Assembly (NCBI RefSeq): GCF_037042905.1
Contig: NC_087261.1
Span: 23,175,617 to 23,239,616 of the forward strand
DNA from: Lytechinus pictus
Taxonomy: Eukaryota; Echinodermata; Echinoidea; Temnopleuroida; Toxopneustidae
DNA length: 64,000 nucleotides
Direction of reading: 5' to 3'
A program made the translations under genes and the position numbers. Below the pieces are notes generated by a model that did no database searches, was not told the DNA's origin, and saw only the letters and a list, made by a program, of their open reading frames with translations. Within the stretch, counting starts at the first letter, position 1; the number at the start of each line of letters is the position of its first letter. Positions 37,201 through 47,106 of the stretch are shown here, piece by piece.

Positions 37201-38293
37201 ATGACATGAATTTAATTTTAATTGTTGAACGTCCTTAATAAGACTAAAATCAGCGGATTTCGACATTATGCTAGGCGCAGGGGCCACGGAACGGTTTTGA
37301 AAGGGGGGGGGGGGTTGGACTGAGTCAAAAGTGGGGGGCTGACCACGCAAGTACTCATAATCAGATGGTCATTTTTAAATTTGTGAAGTCCCCGCAGCCC
37401 CTCCCCCCTCCCCGGTTTCCGCGACCCCTGAGGCGTGACCTCACACTGTGTCAGGAACCTTGTGATTACATGCGTTAAAACATTGACCTATATATGCTCC
37501 TGATTTCCAGATTAAAAATTCGATGTTTTTTTTTCGTCAAATTTAAAGAGTATAATTGTATTGGCAATTATTTAGTGCTCGAAAGGATAGAGACCTGCAG
37601 CTCTGGACTAGTTTGTGACTGTTTTGTTTTGACACGTATTAGGCCTGTATTGCTATACCAAGAAAAATATTACCCACAACCTGAATGAAGATGAATACGA
37701 TAAGTTATGCAAAATTAGCGAGAAATAGGATGTGGTTAAACTAATAAAAAAACTGACGTTTTCATAAATTTAACCGAAGAGGTGCTATTTATATGATTAC
37801 TGCACGTGATAGAAGTAAAGAAAATCAAATGTGTGTTCTGAAAGGTAGACAAATGGGCATCAATTTTATTGTGTACTAGCACATGGAATCACGATGCTTC
37901 TTACCGAATGACGTCACAGTCCTGAGTATTAAGGTGAAAAGCCAAAGCAGCAATAAAGAAGACATCAGAAAATAGTATGTATAAAAGGAAGAACAAAATG
38001 TCCATGAATCATTGAGAAAAGGCAAGTTGCGTGATTTATCTTACACGGCTCTCACACGCACTGAAATCGTGACGACACAAAATAAACAATTTGGTGTCCC
38101 TGTCTCCATTTATTGCTTTTAGGACAAACGTTAAGAAATTGCCATACTTACATGTCTCATGTATCGAATTCCCGTTATTGAATAATTCGGTATCCGTGGT
38201 ATTGAAACCTGTAAGCGCCGAAATTGGTCTTAAACATATTAAAAGCAGAGAAAACAACATAGTCCCATATACTCCGATATTCATGGGAGCCAT
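19834..38293 (-). CDS. WSC gene B: single-WSC transmembrane receptor-like protein, 364 aa (4 exons)
   Basis: Joins 38293-38152, 26266-25985, 21742-21680 and 20441-19834 (142+282+63+608 nt), all phase 1. Signal peptide ([20 protein letters not shown]) and a 20-residue spacer; WSC at about 48-141 with 11 cysteines ([11 protein letters not shown] cluster); an Asn/Asp-rich stalk with one Cys; TM helix at about 170-192 ([20 protein letters not shown]). The tail has juxtamembrane [16 protein letters not shown] and QGLNQPPTP shared with gene C, a PKPPPKP proline stretch, [11 protein letters not shown] (297), [10 protein letters not shown] (Tyr325) and YYSSRIPKP (342). The tyrosine motifs look like SH2/PTB docking sites and the proline stretch like an SH3 ligand; both are inferences. 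Intron 1 is about 11.9 kb and packed with retroelements. Joining the distant exon 1 rests on a perfect donor, matching phase and the absence of another candidate. Confidence 0.75.
21001..21026. repeat. Poly-C tract of 26 bases
   Basis: Uninterrupted homopolymer in gene B intron 3, followed at about 21165-21226 by (CA)n/(ACAC)n and TATA repeats. Many shorter C runs occur across the window. Confidence 0.95.
21680..21742 (-). CDS. Gene B exon 3 (stalk)
   Basis: A 63-nt exon, acceptor TTCTTCAG|TTACCTC, donor CCTG|GTAGGAATG. Encodes a hydrophilic spacer ([19 protein letters not shown]) with one cysteine outside the WSC domain. Confidence 0.78.
22117..22212. repeat. (TA)n microsatellite with palindromic GTGT/ACAC breaks
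   Basis: Three TA blocks separated by CATATGTGTG and CACACACATATG, making a near-perfect palindrome able to form cruciforms. It lies in gene B intron 2. Confidence 0.9.
22371..24286. mobile_element. 1.9-kb TA-flanked TIR element, non-autonomous
   Basis: Ends read inward as CACMACAAAAWAAGTAAGTC followed by CCCCCTWAA (22371 onward, and 24286 backward), about 35 bp with few mismatches. It is embedded in (TA)n on both sides, consistent with a TA target (Tc1/mariner-like). No transposase frame is present. Inside, a motif of about 18 bp close to TGYTCAYTSAAGCRTGAA recurs at 22941, 23122, 23521, 23660, 23825, 23952 and 24130, and inverted at 22699. Located in gene B intron 2. Confidence 0.75.
24348..25634 (+). 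pseudogene. L2/CR1-like LINE reverse transcriptase, 5'-truncated but open
   Basis: About 428 codons without a stop, beginning inside the RT fingers ([16 protein letters not shown]). Motif A is [17 protein letters not shown], motif [15 protein letters not shown], motif [11 protein letters not shown], then [15 protein letters not shown], and the C-terminal [20 protein letters not shown] and [10 protein letters not shown]. The catalytic Asp residues are intact. No endonuclease is present, so the copy was truncated on insertion, just downstream of the TIR element at 22371-24286. In gene B intron 2, antisense to it. Confidence 0.88.
25635..25806 (+). mobile_element. 3' UTR and ATC-repeat tail of the L2/CR1-like LINE
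   Basis: Follows the RT stop and ends GGCGCTATACAAGAACC followed by (CAT)n at about 25786-25801. A microsatellite tail with no poly(A) is typical of CR1/L2 LINEs. The block GCTATACAAGAAC also ends the SINE at 62745-63043. Confidence 0.75.
25985..26266 (-). CDS. Gene B exon 2 (WSC domain)
   Basis: Acceptor CATTTTCAG|ATGGCAAA and donor CCGAG|GTAAGGGC. The exon encodes [13 protein letters not shown] to LAIAVYRG with all WSC cysteines. Confidence 0.9.
26866..28790. repeat. Degenerate array built on a GCGAGCGCRAAGCGCGAGCT core
   Basis: At least eleven copies of a core of about 20 bp close to GCGAGCGCRAAGCGCGAGCT occur at about 26866, 26981, 27136, 27231, 27341, 27460, 27736, 28458, 28561, 28671 and 28774. 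They sit mostly 95-155 bp apart. The intervening units share phrases such as TCTAACTAAACAATTGATGC and GATTTTCTGACTTTTAAAC. The cores stand out as GC-rich islands in AT-rich DNA. No coding capacity. Lies in gene B intron 1. Confidence 0.7.
28846..28963. mobile_element. 118-bp MITE with 7-bp target duplication
   Basis: Ends read inward as [CT]TCCGTAACACAAA. ACCCTGG flanks it directly on both sides (28839-28845 and 28964-28970). The same terminal sequence occurs on the element at 31940-32058, so they form one family. Confidence 0.75.
29015..29241 (+). repeat. Polypyrimidine tract of about 230 bp
   Basis: Almost uninterrupted C/T on the plus strand, with only scattered purines. It can form triplex H-DNA and yields meaningless Phe/Ser/Leu-rich frames. 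Lies in gene B intron 1. Confidence 0.9.
29945..30905 (+). pseudogene. Ty3/Gypsy pol remnant: RNase H end and integrase N-terminal part
   Basis: Recognisable in broken frames. An RNase H-like stretch reads near 29960-30080 ([15 protein letters not shown] style). An integrase linker reads [20 protein letters not shown] at about 30335. The H2C2-type zinc-binding region has [20 protein letters not shown] (about 30560-30620). The catalytic-core start [16 protein letters not shown] lies at about 30775-30830. Frameshifts and stops interrupt it, so it is dead. It is separated from the rest of the integrase by inserted DNA at about 30894-32090. Located in gene B intron 1. Confidence 0.7.
30894..32090. 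mobile_element. TIR-bearing insertion splitting the Gypsy integrase
   Basis: Gypsy integrase homology breaks after the [11 protein letters not shown] region (about 30890) and resumes at [11 protein letters not shown] (about 32110). The intervening ends carry the inverted repeat GGACCTTTCG/CGAAAGGTCC, with related GAGGACGC blocks just inside. It holds no recognisable gene and contains a smaller MITE. Exact ends and target duplication are unclear. Confidence 0.5.
31940..32058. mobile_element. Short MITE of the TAACACAAAG family
   Basis: Left TGTAACACAAAGTTTAGC faces right GCGTTAACTTTTGTGTTA. Same terminal signature as the element at 28846-28963. Nested inside the insertion at 30894-32090. Confidence 0.6.
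32095..32868 (+). pseudogene. Ty3/Gypsy integrase, C-terminal part
   Basis: Begins around [20 protein letters not shown], which contains the second catalytic-core Asp region. It shifts frame near 32175, then stays open for about 150 codons with [21 protein letters not shown]-like [30 protein letters not shown] and the SH3-like C-terminus [18 protein letters not shown]. These are hallmarks of Gypsy integrases. A stop at 32643-32645 precedes further degenerate sequence. Confidence 0.75.
33115..34110 (-). pseudogene. L1/Tx1-like ORF2 C-terminal domain with zf-RVT
   Basis: Continues the RT in another frame. Contains [19 protein letters not shown] followed by a zinc-finger pattern [18 protein letters not shown] (CxxC...HxxxC), the zf-RVT domain of L1-type LINEs. 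It ends before an A-rich 3' region. Confidence 0.78.
34043..35650 (-). pseudogene. L1/Tx1-like reverse transcriptase
   Basis: About 500 open codons. Order: [23 protein letters not shown] [38 protein letters not shown] (motif A), [20 protein letters not shown] (motif B), [11 protein letters not shown] (motif C) and [17 protein letters not shown]. The [14 protein letters not shown] motif B is characteristic of the L1/Tx1 clade, unlike the GVPQGSLLGPLLF of the other LINEs here. Catalytic residues are intact; a frameshift near 34100-34180 separates it from the C-terminal zinc finger. Confidence 0.85.
35607..36345 (-). pseudogene. L1/Tx1-like ORF2, endonuclease C-terminus and linker
   Basis: Retains [12 protein letters not shown] and [11 protein letters not shown], the last two conserved EN blocks (including the SDH-type His, here TDH). 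A charged coiled linker and [16 protein letters not shown], the conserved pre-RT block, follow. Sequence upstream of about 36345 in this frame is not LINE. A frameshift near 35640 disconnects it from the RT frame. Confidence 0.75.
36350..36620 (+). pseudogene. Ty3/Gypsy pol C-terminal tail fragment
   Basis: Pro/Ala/Ser-rich plus-strand sequence ending in a block translating as [20 protein letters not shown] just before the 36600 region. It fits the proline-rich tail after Gypsy integrase and lies on the far side of the inserted LINE. Recognition is by composition and position. Confidence 0.45.
36621..38151. other. Gene B intron 1, 5' part: no gene seen
   Basis: Poly-G/poly-C runs at 37303-37313 and about 37400, otherwise unremarkable AT-rich DNA. 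Possibly the end of the Gypsy LTR region, but no LTR pair could be matched by eye. Confidence 0.4.
38152..38293 (-). CDS. Gene B exon 1 (signal peptide)
   Basis: Starts [20 protein letters not shown]; donor GAGACAT|GTAAGTATGG, phase 1. Joining to exon 2 gives YGKYTGCY, parallel to YGEYIGCY in gene C. A second in-frame Met at codon 4 is an alternative start. Confidence 0.78.
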
Positions 38294-38606
38294 ACCGAAG
38301 TACTATTTGGAAGCTCTTTGTTGGATGCTGCCGTACGTTTGCTGATACGCGAATCTGATCTTCAGGGCATTTATTTCATATAAAAATTATACAAGAACTA
38401 TGAATGATTTGGGATGGTATAATACATGTTTAATAGACTTATCAAACGCCAATAATTAATGTCGAGTTGTTTGAATTCAATATTTAACTTATTATAAGTG
38501 GTGCACTTTCGACAAGGAAGTACAAGACATATGACAATTATGACATATTTATGACAATAGCTCTATATATTTTGAAGCCTTTATAGAGACTCAACATTTA
38601 AAGTAC

Positions 38607-39572
38607 TTGGATATACAATGCAATAAACGCTCTATAAATGTTATTCTTCTTCTTTCTTTTTTTCTTCTTCATCATCATCATCTTCTTCTTTTTCTTCTTA
38701 TCATCATCATCATTATAACTAGTATTTATTATCATTGTTGCTGTTATGAATTTCAACAATTACGAAATCCAGTTGTATCGTTACAAGTTAGTTAGATTTT
38801 GGAGATCTTATCGTATTTAGAAGTTATGTGAAAATACGAGGTGAGAAGTAAAATAAAGAAAACCGATTTTTAGGTTTACATCTGCTTCAAAACCTATGGA
38901 CACCATTGCCTGCTTGTGGGCGGTTTTAAAGTTTGAAGTATGAATTAAAATATATGTGTAAATATATATTTTTATATTTTGCTTATCATTCAAAATAACA
39001 TAACAAGCGTTGTGTATATACAGCCTTTTCCCAACAACATACACCAAGAGCCGCAATATCCATGAAGAGGTCAATATTTACTTTTTCCTTCTTGACCTGT
39101 AATGGCGGCATAATTACTGCGTTCTAATATGAGGTTTGTTTGAAGGTTTATATGATTGTTGTCACTTTGCGAATCCAAGGTTGTAGCTATATTCAAGATG
39201 AACCCACTATTTATGTAAACTTGTAATAGGTAGGAGGTGGGATGGTCTGCCCTGTTGTTAACCTATTTGTCTTTATGTATTTAGTCACTGATTTTATTTT
39301 ATTGAGTGGGGAGACACGAACGCTCACATAACACAAGTGTCTCCGGGATTACCGAGATATCAGAGCAAATAAGTATATTGTGTGTATATTTTGTTTTCCC
39401 TCCTTAAATAGTGCTGAATTTGTCACTTTCACCTTTCTCATTCTTTATACCAAAATTTCTTAATACCATTCCCGTCTCCTTTTTAAAGTTTAGGCCTAGA
39501 CTATAAGGGCGTCGCCGCTAAAACGATGTAAATGCACGCGTCGGTGCGGGAGGCACTTATCTCCGAGATGCT
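38607..39572. other. Upstream region of gene B
   Basis: Contains a TTC/ATC-type microsatellite at about 38645-38715 and no supported coding sequence. No convincing TATA box in minus sense was found at the right distance upstream of the gene B start. Confidence 0.45.
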
Positions 39573-39573
39573 A

Positions 39574-40659
39574 GGGGAAGGCGGGGTAAGTTGAGCATAG
39601 GGGCAAGTTGAGCCACCAACCCCAGGCCAATAATGAATTAGTCCGACATTATGGTGGTGTCATGTATTGATGACCCATTACATAACTCTTCACCCAACCA
39701 CATTGTTTTCAACTTTGAAACAAAAATTAATTTTTAGAGGGAAAAATACGAATTTCACCCCAAAAAGTAAAAAAGGGAGTGAAATAGTTAAGTGCTTTTT
39801 ACCCGCACACATCTTTAAATATAATTAAGAAATAAAAACGATATTGTTAGTCCAGGTATGGATTCTCATTCTTGTCATAGTCTTTTACATGACGGATGCA
39901 TATGAAATGTGTGGATATGAAAATATCATATTAAGTTCGGACTGCGGTATTTCGAGCCAGCCAACATGGGGCAAGTTGAGCCATAGTAATTCTTATGGTA
40001 ATGTATAGTTAAAAAACAAACAAACCTTAAAAAACCATTGATATGCAGGCAGATAGGAGCAAATTCACATGATAGTTCTTTTACTTTTAGAGGTTGTTAG
40101 TATTCATAGAGAATTAGCAAGTAAAAAGACTGAAAATAAAAAAAAATTACATGCTGGTTCTTCCCGCATACATTTTGTACATAGTTTTTGTGGCTTAACT
40201 TACCCAGAAGGTGGCACAATTTACCCCACAGATGGGGCAAGTTGAGCCATTTGACATCGTTTTTTTTTCTCAAAGGTCACAATGAATTTCAGTATGGGGG
40301 TAGAACGTTTTATATAGGTGAAAAATATTTCCCAAGAATCAAATTTTAAGGCTAAGTACTTATTTCTACAATAATATTAGTCACATCAATTCTAACACAC
40401 TGTAAAAACTGTGGTGTTAAAACTGACACCAATTGGTGTTAATAGAGGACCACACCCTGAGGTGTTAAAATAACACCCTAGAGATTGAACATAACACCAA
40501 AGAGTGTAAATGTAACAACCATAGGTGTAAAACTAACACCACCAATTTAACACCGGTGTAAAATAACTGGTGTGGTCCTCTATGTACACCGGTTAACACC
40601 ACAGTTTTTGCTGTGCATGCAAAATGCAAAAAAGTGTCACAACTTACCCCGCCTTCCCC
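39574..40659. mobile_element. 1.09-kb TA-flanked element with repeated CAAGTTGAGCC motif
   Basis: Ends read inward GGGGAAGGCGGGGTAAGTTG (39574 onward, 40659 backward) and TA flanks both sides (39572-39573 and 40660-40661), as in Tc1/mariner-type elements. The phrase GGGGCAAGTTGAGCCA recurs at about 39600, 39968 and 40234, with a variant at 39583 and inverted relatives near 40190-40230. No transposase. A second MITE (40396-40617) is nested inside. Confidence 0.78.
40396..40617. mobile_element. MITE copy 1, nested, with GGTGTTA/TAACACC repeats
   Basis: Ends CACACTGTAAAAACTGTGGT and the inverted ACCACAGTTTTTGCTGTG. The first 140 bp are almost identical to the copy at 49504-49710. The interior is built from short GGTGTTA and TAACACC repeats able to fold. 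Confidence 0.8.
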
Positions 40660-40663
40660 TATA

Positions 40664-43600
40664 GTCCGGGAGCACAATCTCATAGGGGTCCTATTTAAGG
40701 AGTTCGTACAACCCACACCATAGAAAAGGTTTGACATCATAGGGGGGCAGTATGGACCCTCTAGATTACTGCTAGGTAGGTAGTAGTCTAAAATTGTGGT
40801 ATCACCTTTTTTTCTACAGACGAATTTAAAGAGCGATGTAAAATATCAAAAAAATTTAGAAATCAATAATCAGTAGGGTAGGGTGAAATGTAAGTTGCCA
40901 TATCTCCGCTTGTATATGTCACGAATATGTCATTTATGTATCAAAATGTTGCTGGTGACAGCTCTAACGTTACAGTAACATTTAAAAGTGAAATTTAGAT
41001 ATCAAATCTTCAAAATAGGAATACACTAATGGCGAATATCCACTTCCATCTCAAGTAGATATGAAAAAATTGATACGATAAAGTGATTTTGTGTTGTTAA
41101 ACATAAGGCGCTCTATATAACTACAGTGGGACTAAATATGCATTATGCGTAACAAAATGATAAATTTGGCAATATTTGTTAACATTTCAGATATGTTTTA
41201 ACTACCATATATGGGCTACTTTTCACAATCATGTAGTGCCGTTAGTTTGAGATCCAACGCTGCATGAATCATTTAGCATTTCTAGTTCACTTGAGATATA
41301 ATCTGATCCGAACCTTATTACATTTTCTTTCTTTAAACTCTTTTTTTTTCTTCATTTCTTTAAATTGTATATTCTTGTATAGGGTTCATTCGTCGAAAGG
41401 CTCCCTGCCCAAGGGGGGGGGGGGGCGCTACCATAGTCACCCCATCCTTTTTCCGAAGTTTGTCTATTTCTTGGAATATTTGCCATTTTGAAGTCACTGC
41501 TGAGGCAGATAGCATTTCTACTATGTAGTAAACCCTCTTTTCTTCATTTGAAACCACATTAACACAAAGGAGTAACCTTGTATCTATCCGTTATAAATAA
41601 AGAAGTGCTGGCAACCTCGCTCAGAGGGGCTGCCAAAGTCACCCAGCCATTTTCAGTATTTTGTTTATTAATGTAAAAATCTGCCATTTTGAGGCCCCAT
41701 TGAGGCAAAAAGAACATTTATGTTATGTAGTAAAGCCACTTTTATTGTCATGAAATCACTTTGGGACAAAAAAAGTAGGGTTTCTCTATCAGCTACATAT
41801 AAAGAAGTGCTGGGACATCGAAGCCTATACCACACAGAGGGCTGCCGAATTTGCACACCCCATTTCCGTATTTTGCCTATGAATGGGAAAATCTGCCATT
41901 TTAGAGCCCCCAATCAGGCAAAAACCTGTTTCTGCTGTAACGCAAGCCACGTACATTGTCTTAAAACTACTTGGAGAGAGAAGAGTACTTATTTTTTAAT
42001 CAGCTGCATATAACGAAGTGCTAGGTAATCGAGGCCTACCCCCCCCCCCCCCCCCCTCATGGGCATGCCGAAGTTTCCCACCCCTTTTCCGTATTTTGCC
42101 TATTTATGAGAAAATAATTATGTCATTTGAAGCCCCCATTGAGAGAAAAAATATGTTTCCACTGTAAGGCAAGCCACATATGTCGTCGTAAAACTATATG
42201 GAGATAAAAAAGTGGTCTTCTTTCTATCAGTTACATATAATGAAGTGCTAGGGAATTTGAGTCTACCCCGTCAGGGGGCTGCCGAAATTAATCACCCCTT
42301 TTCCGTATTTTGCCTATTTATGGGAAACTCTGCCATTTTGGAGCCCCCATTGAGGCAAAAAGCTGTCTCCACTGTAAAGCAAGCAACTTAAATCGTCTTA
42401 TAACTACTTGGAGACAAAAGAGTACTTCTTTTTCTATCAGCTGCATATAAAAAACTGCTAGGAAATCGAAGCGTATCCCCTTAGGGGTCTGCCAAATTTA
42501 CCCACCCCTTATTCCTATTTTCCCTATTTATGGGAAAATCTGCCATTTTGGAGCCCTCATTGAGGCACAAAGCTGATTCCGATACAGCAAAAATCGTATT
42601 TTGCTCCAATGGGGATGCCAAAGACGATATTTCCAAATACATGTCAAGTACGAAAAAGGGTGAGGTAACTCTTAACAGGATTCTGTAAAAATAGGCTTTA
42701 ATATGCCAGGACAATATTTTGAGCAATTGTCTCCTTGATAAATTGCATGAGATCAATAAAAATAAAAAGCTGCATCACTAAAATATGCGTTAAATCTACT
42801 CCTAGGTCATTTGCATCATAAGTTTAGCCCTTCTTTATATACTTGCTTGCTCGCCTCTCTATGCTCTTTTATTCTCCTCTCTTCTCTTCCTTTCACTTCT
42901 CGTAGCCCTTTGTTTTTTAATTGTTGTTTACTCCTGGCTTTAAAGGTATCCCGAATTCCAAAAAAAGCATCTGCTTTCTGGGTTTTACGCATTCTTCCAT
43001 GTACAAAATATATACTGTATTTTACATTCATTGTTTTCTCTACTATATATTAATGATATTATTGATGTGTATGTTATAAATGAAAATTGATTAAATGACA
43101 ATTGGAATAAAATAGATGTTAAATTGAATTGAAATGAAGTTAAATATATAATGCAGCAAAAAACATGCGACATTCCTCCAGTTACTTTAGTCATTGTAAA
43201 TGAATAGGAATACTAACTATAGTAACATTCATCTGAGAATTGAACTTGATCATCATAATTTGCAATGTAAACTTCGATTGAAAATTATCACACAATAGAT
43301 ATGTTCACTTCGAAATATTTGTCGTATCACTAGGCCTATCATCCAGTATCATTTCGATACTTGTTATTTAGGCGGCGGAGACCATCATACTTATGGGGGG
43401 ATTGATATAAACAAAGACTATGAGGGGGTGAACGACTTGGAAATATTTACATTTTATGATGTTCAGTAATTAATACTGCTGTAAAAATGGGGGGGGGGGG
43501 GGCTTTGGGTCGTTGACCACTTAACAAATTTCACGATTAAAAAAATGAAGTTAGAAAAAAGAAAAGGAAAGGTAAAGGAGGAAATATTATATTTTCTGGA

Positions 43601-44239
43601 TAATATGTCATAATCTGTCCAAAAACATATTGGTGTAATTAAAAAACGAAATTTTTGTCTCAATCGCTTCGATCGCGCGCACAGTTCCTTAGACATTTAG
43701 CCCCATACTCCATGTCTGGCTCCATCATTTTAATTTTTGAGGGCGGGGTCCTACGCCAGTGGTAACGAATTTGGTTTGGATCAGATTTTATCGACAGTCA
43801 AAAGTAATTCTTATTGATTTAAGCATATTTGATCCAAGTATAGTTTTAAAGAGCGCCACATATTTAAATACAAAAATTAATATATCGTCTTAATTATTTC
43901 ATATCTACTTATTTTTAAGGTTCGATATCTCAATTTCAGTTTTTAATGTTGCTGTAACATTAGAGCTGTCACCCAGCAACATTTTGATACGTGAATGACG
44001 TATTTATGACATATACAAGCGGAGATATGGCAAGTTACATTTCACCTTCCCCTTAAAACTTATTGATTTTTTTTACTTTTTTTATATTGCTCTTTAAATT
44101 CAACGGTAGTAAAAAAAGTGATACCACAATTTGAGAATACTACCTATCTAGAGGGTCCATACTAAATACCTTTGGTATCAAACCTATTCTGTGGTGTGGC
44201 TTGTACGAACTCATTTTTCACAGGTCCTTGCTCCCGGAC
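40664..44239. mobile_element. 3.6-kb element with about 500-bp inverted repeats and TA flanks
   Basis: Left arm (40664 to about 41200) and right arm (about 43750 to 44239) are diverged inverted copies. They share GTCCGGGAGCA at the tips, GAGTTCGTACAA, TATGGACCCTCTAGAT, TGCCATATCTCCGCTTGTAT and GTGACAGCTCTAA. TA flanks each tip (40662-40663 and 44240-44241). No transposase frame is seen. The centre carries a tandem array (41390-42600). The element at 39574-40659 inserted exactly beside its left TA. Confidence 0.72.
41390..42600. repeat. Six-unit tandem array, period about 200-227 bp
   Basis: Units carry GAAGTGCTRG at 41602, 41804, 42015 and 42242 (variant at 42453). Each then has a GGGGCTGCCRAA block, CACCCCTTTTCCGTATTTTG, ATCTGCCATTTTGGAGCCCC and AGGCAAAAA. 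Unit boundaries drift by up to 25 bp. It occupies the middle of the long-TIR element. Confidence 0.82.
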
Positions 44240-44643
44240 TATTACAAGGCCAACCGGTTCACGAACTCTCACAGTGATGCACTCGTCATTCTTGGAACCA
44301 TGCAACTGCACAACCACGATGCGCCCCAGTTTATGAAGTGAAGATATTTTGTCGGAAATTTCATTTTGGTGTCGCTAGAGATTGTGCTGCACTGTGAAGT
44401 CAGAACCCACTTTACTAATGGACAAGACCCGGGGATTAGAAAGAAATATTAGGACAATAATAATAATAATAGAAATAATAATAAATAATAATAAGCGGTT
44501 CTTAGAGACGCGTAATACCGTGTCAATAGTCTCTATGCGTGTAGAAGAATTGCTGTTTTCTATAGGGCTAATACATGTGTTTCTCAAAGAGATATGTTTG
44601 AACACAGATTTGAATCTGTTGAAATCTTTTATTGATATTATAA

Positions 44644-44706
44644 TATGAGGCAGATTGCCACCCCCCCCCCTCCCCCCCCCCCCCCCAAAAAAAAAAAAAA
44701 AAAAAT
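44644..44706. repeat. Back-to-back poly-C and poly-A tracts
   Basis: About 26 C with one T, then about 20 A. It may be a decayed insertion tail. Confidence 0.85.
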
Positions 44707-44759
44707 ATCCCATTAGTCCGGCAAGTGGTCCACGACTTTATCATGGGTAAACATTTATT

Positions 44760-46610
44760 GATGATTGATTGATTTTAATTTGGCATGTCACCATAACATA
44801 TATACAGTAGCATTCAAAACAACAGGCTTGCACGGGATGACCCACGAAAGCTCGAAACCTTATTTCCAGTGGGGTCCTCGAAATATAGAATTACGATAAT
44901 ATAATGGTAAAATTACATAATTTACATATTTAAAAAAAATCATAATTTACTATTACCAAGAAATAAGATATGGAGATAATATATACAAAAATATAGCGAA
45001 GAAGAAGAAGAAAAGAAGGAGAACATTTATATCCTTTATATCATTGGGAAGAGAATTCCAATTTTTTATAGCATTGCAATAAAATAACATACAAATACTA
45101 CCTTCCCTTTCTGGTAAGCAAAAATTGAAGTGGCTGTTTCTTGTATTACAGTTATGTAATTCGGTAACTAGATTAAAGTTTGATACAATATAGGCCTAAT
45201 GATTCGATCGATTGTGATAGATTTTATGCACGTGGTGCAAAATGAGCTGTTTTGATCTTTTGTTGACTTCGAGAAAACCTGCTCCATATATTTCGGTGTA
45301 GCCCAACATGGGTTCTGGGACCAGAACAATTACTGAATCTAACCATTTTATTCTGTATAATTTTCAAGTTCTTTATATCGAATTCGCTTATGCCACTAAA
45401 CCAAGCAGGGTTAGCATAGTCAAATAAACTCTGAATAAGAGCAAAACAGAGAATACGCATTGCTTTCTGGTCCATACAAATTCGATACCTAAACATAAAT
45501 TTCAAACGGGCATTCGCCTTTTTTACGATTGATTCTACTAAAGATGAAAATGAAAGGGAGCTGGTCAGCTTAATGCCTAAATACTTTACAGATTCTTTCC
45601 TCTGAGTGATCTCATTATTGTACAGTGTATGTCACTTCAAATTCAAATGACGTTATATAACTACTTAAGAACAAAACATTATGCTTTCGGTTTTGCCTAG
45701 AATATATTATTGATGTTGCCGATAATATAATATTAGTCATCCAATCGCCACATGAAGACAGCTTTTCGCTAAGTTTTTCTTCAACGAATTTTGGGTTGGA
45801 ATTTGAACAAAGTAGTACGCTATCATCTGCATACAATAATAATATACAGTCAGCTTTTATACAAATAGACATGTCATTGATTTAAGTTCAAAATAGGGCC
45901 TAGAATACTTCCCTATGGAACTCCACACGTTATAGGCATAATTTTGGAAAGAATATTTCGAATAGCCACTACTTGATGTCGATTCGACAAGTAAGATTTG
46001 GACCATGCTAAACTAGCCTGGTTAAAACCCATTATTTGTATTGTTTCAATAAGATGCCATGATTAACTGTATCAAATGCTTTTTGAAGATCTAGGAGTAC
46101 CATCCCAACGAATTGCCCCCATAGACGTATTAGTTCTCAGGTAATCAGTCAAGTGAATAAGGCATGTCTTAGTCGAATAGTCATGTCGAAAAGCAGACTG
46201 ATATTCGTAAATCATATCATTTTCTTTAAAATACTTTTCGACTGAACCCATACCGCCTTTTCTAGAATTTTGGATACTATGCTTAAAACACTGATAGGTC
46301 TGTATTTTTCAACAGCGGTTTTGTCTTTCTTTTTATGAATAGGAGTTACTTTAGCAATTCTCATTTAGACTGGGAAAGTGCTAGTAAAGATAGATAGATT
46401 TATCACGAAACTTAATGGTTGGTACAAAATCTTTGCTCCTTCTTCTAGAAATCTAGCAGGTATCAAATCCAACCCGGTGCTTTTTGATACATTTAATTTA
46501 CACAACTCATTAAAAATGAATTGATCACTAACAGGTAATAATTCAAATTTATCTTGGCGTATATCTTTTTTTTTCATAAAATTCACGAACGTTCTCACTG
46601 TCTGCACTGA
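44760..46610 (-). pseudogene. Decayed CR1/jockey-like LINE reverse transcriptase
   Basis: Minus-sense pieces in correct order: LNVSKSTGLDLIPARFL (about 46495), LLDLQKAFDTVNH (about 46070-46110, motif A), LLLYADDSVLLCSN (about 45810-45845, motif C) and LIQSLFDYANPAWF (about 45405-45450, thumb). Multiple stops and frameshifts separate them. Lies between genes B and C. Confidence 0.75.
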
Positions 46611-47106
46611 AAATGTTGTTGCAAGATGGAAGTATCTGCCAACGTAGCTGTGACATTTGTAAAATAGGAAGTGAATTCATTGAAAATAGTTATCTTATTA
46701 TGACACAATTCTCCGTCAATTGAAACGACTAATTATCGGTCCTTTCCAGTTTTCTTTTTTAATCCCAAACTTTTTAGATTCTGCCAAAGTCTTTCAGAAT
46801 CATTTTTATTTTATTCTATTTTATTTTGTAGGCATTCTAATTTGGCCTTTTTCACCTCTCTTTGAACCATATTTCTTAATAACTGTTTGATTTTTTTTTA
46901 GGTGACATGCGGATAAAGAAACAGCAAAGTAGTAATGAATGTAGTCTTTGTAGTGGATTATAAAACTATCGTGAAGAAATATTAAACAAGAAGTGAATGT
47001 TTTTCTATCCGATTTATCCATTTATATTATCTTTTCATTATAAACGGAGCCAATTACAGACATGACAGAAGTCGATTATGTCAGTTATTGGCAGGAAAAC
47101 AACAAT

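Noticed and set aside
41390-42600. CRISPR-like array
   Set aside because: Units are about 210 bp and repeat along their full length, with no repeat/spacer structure; the genome is eukaryotic.
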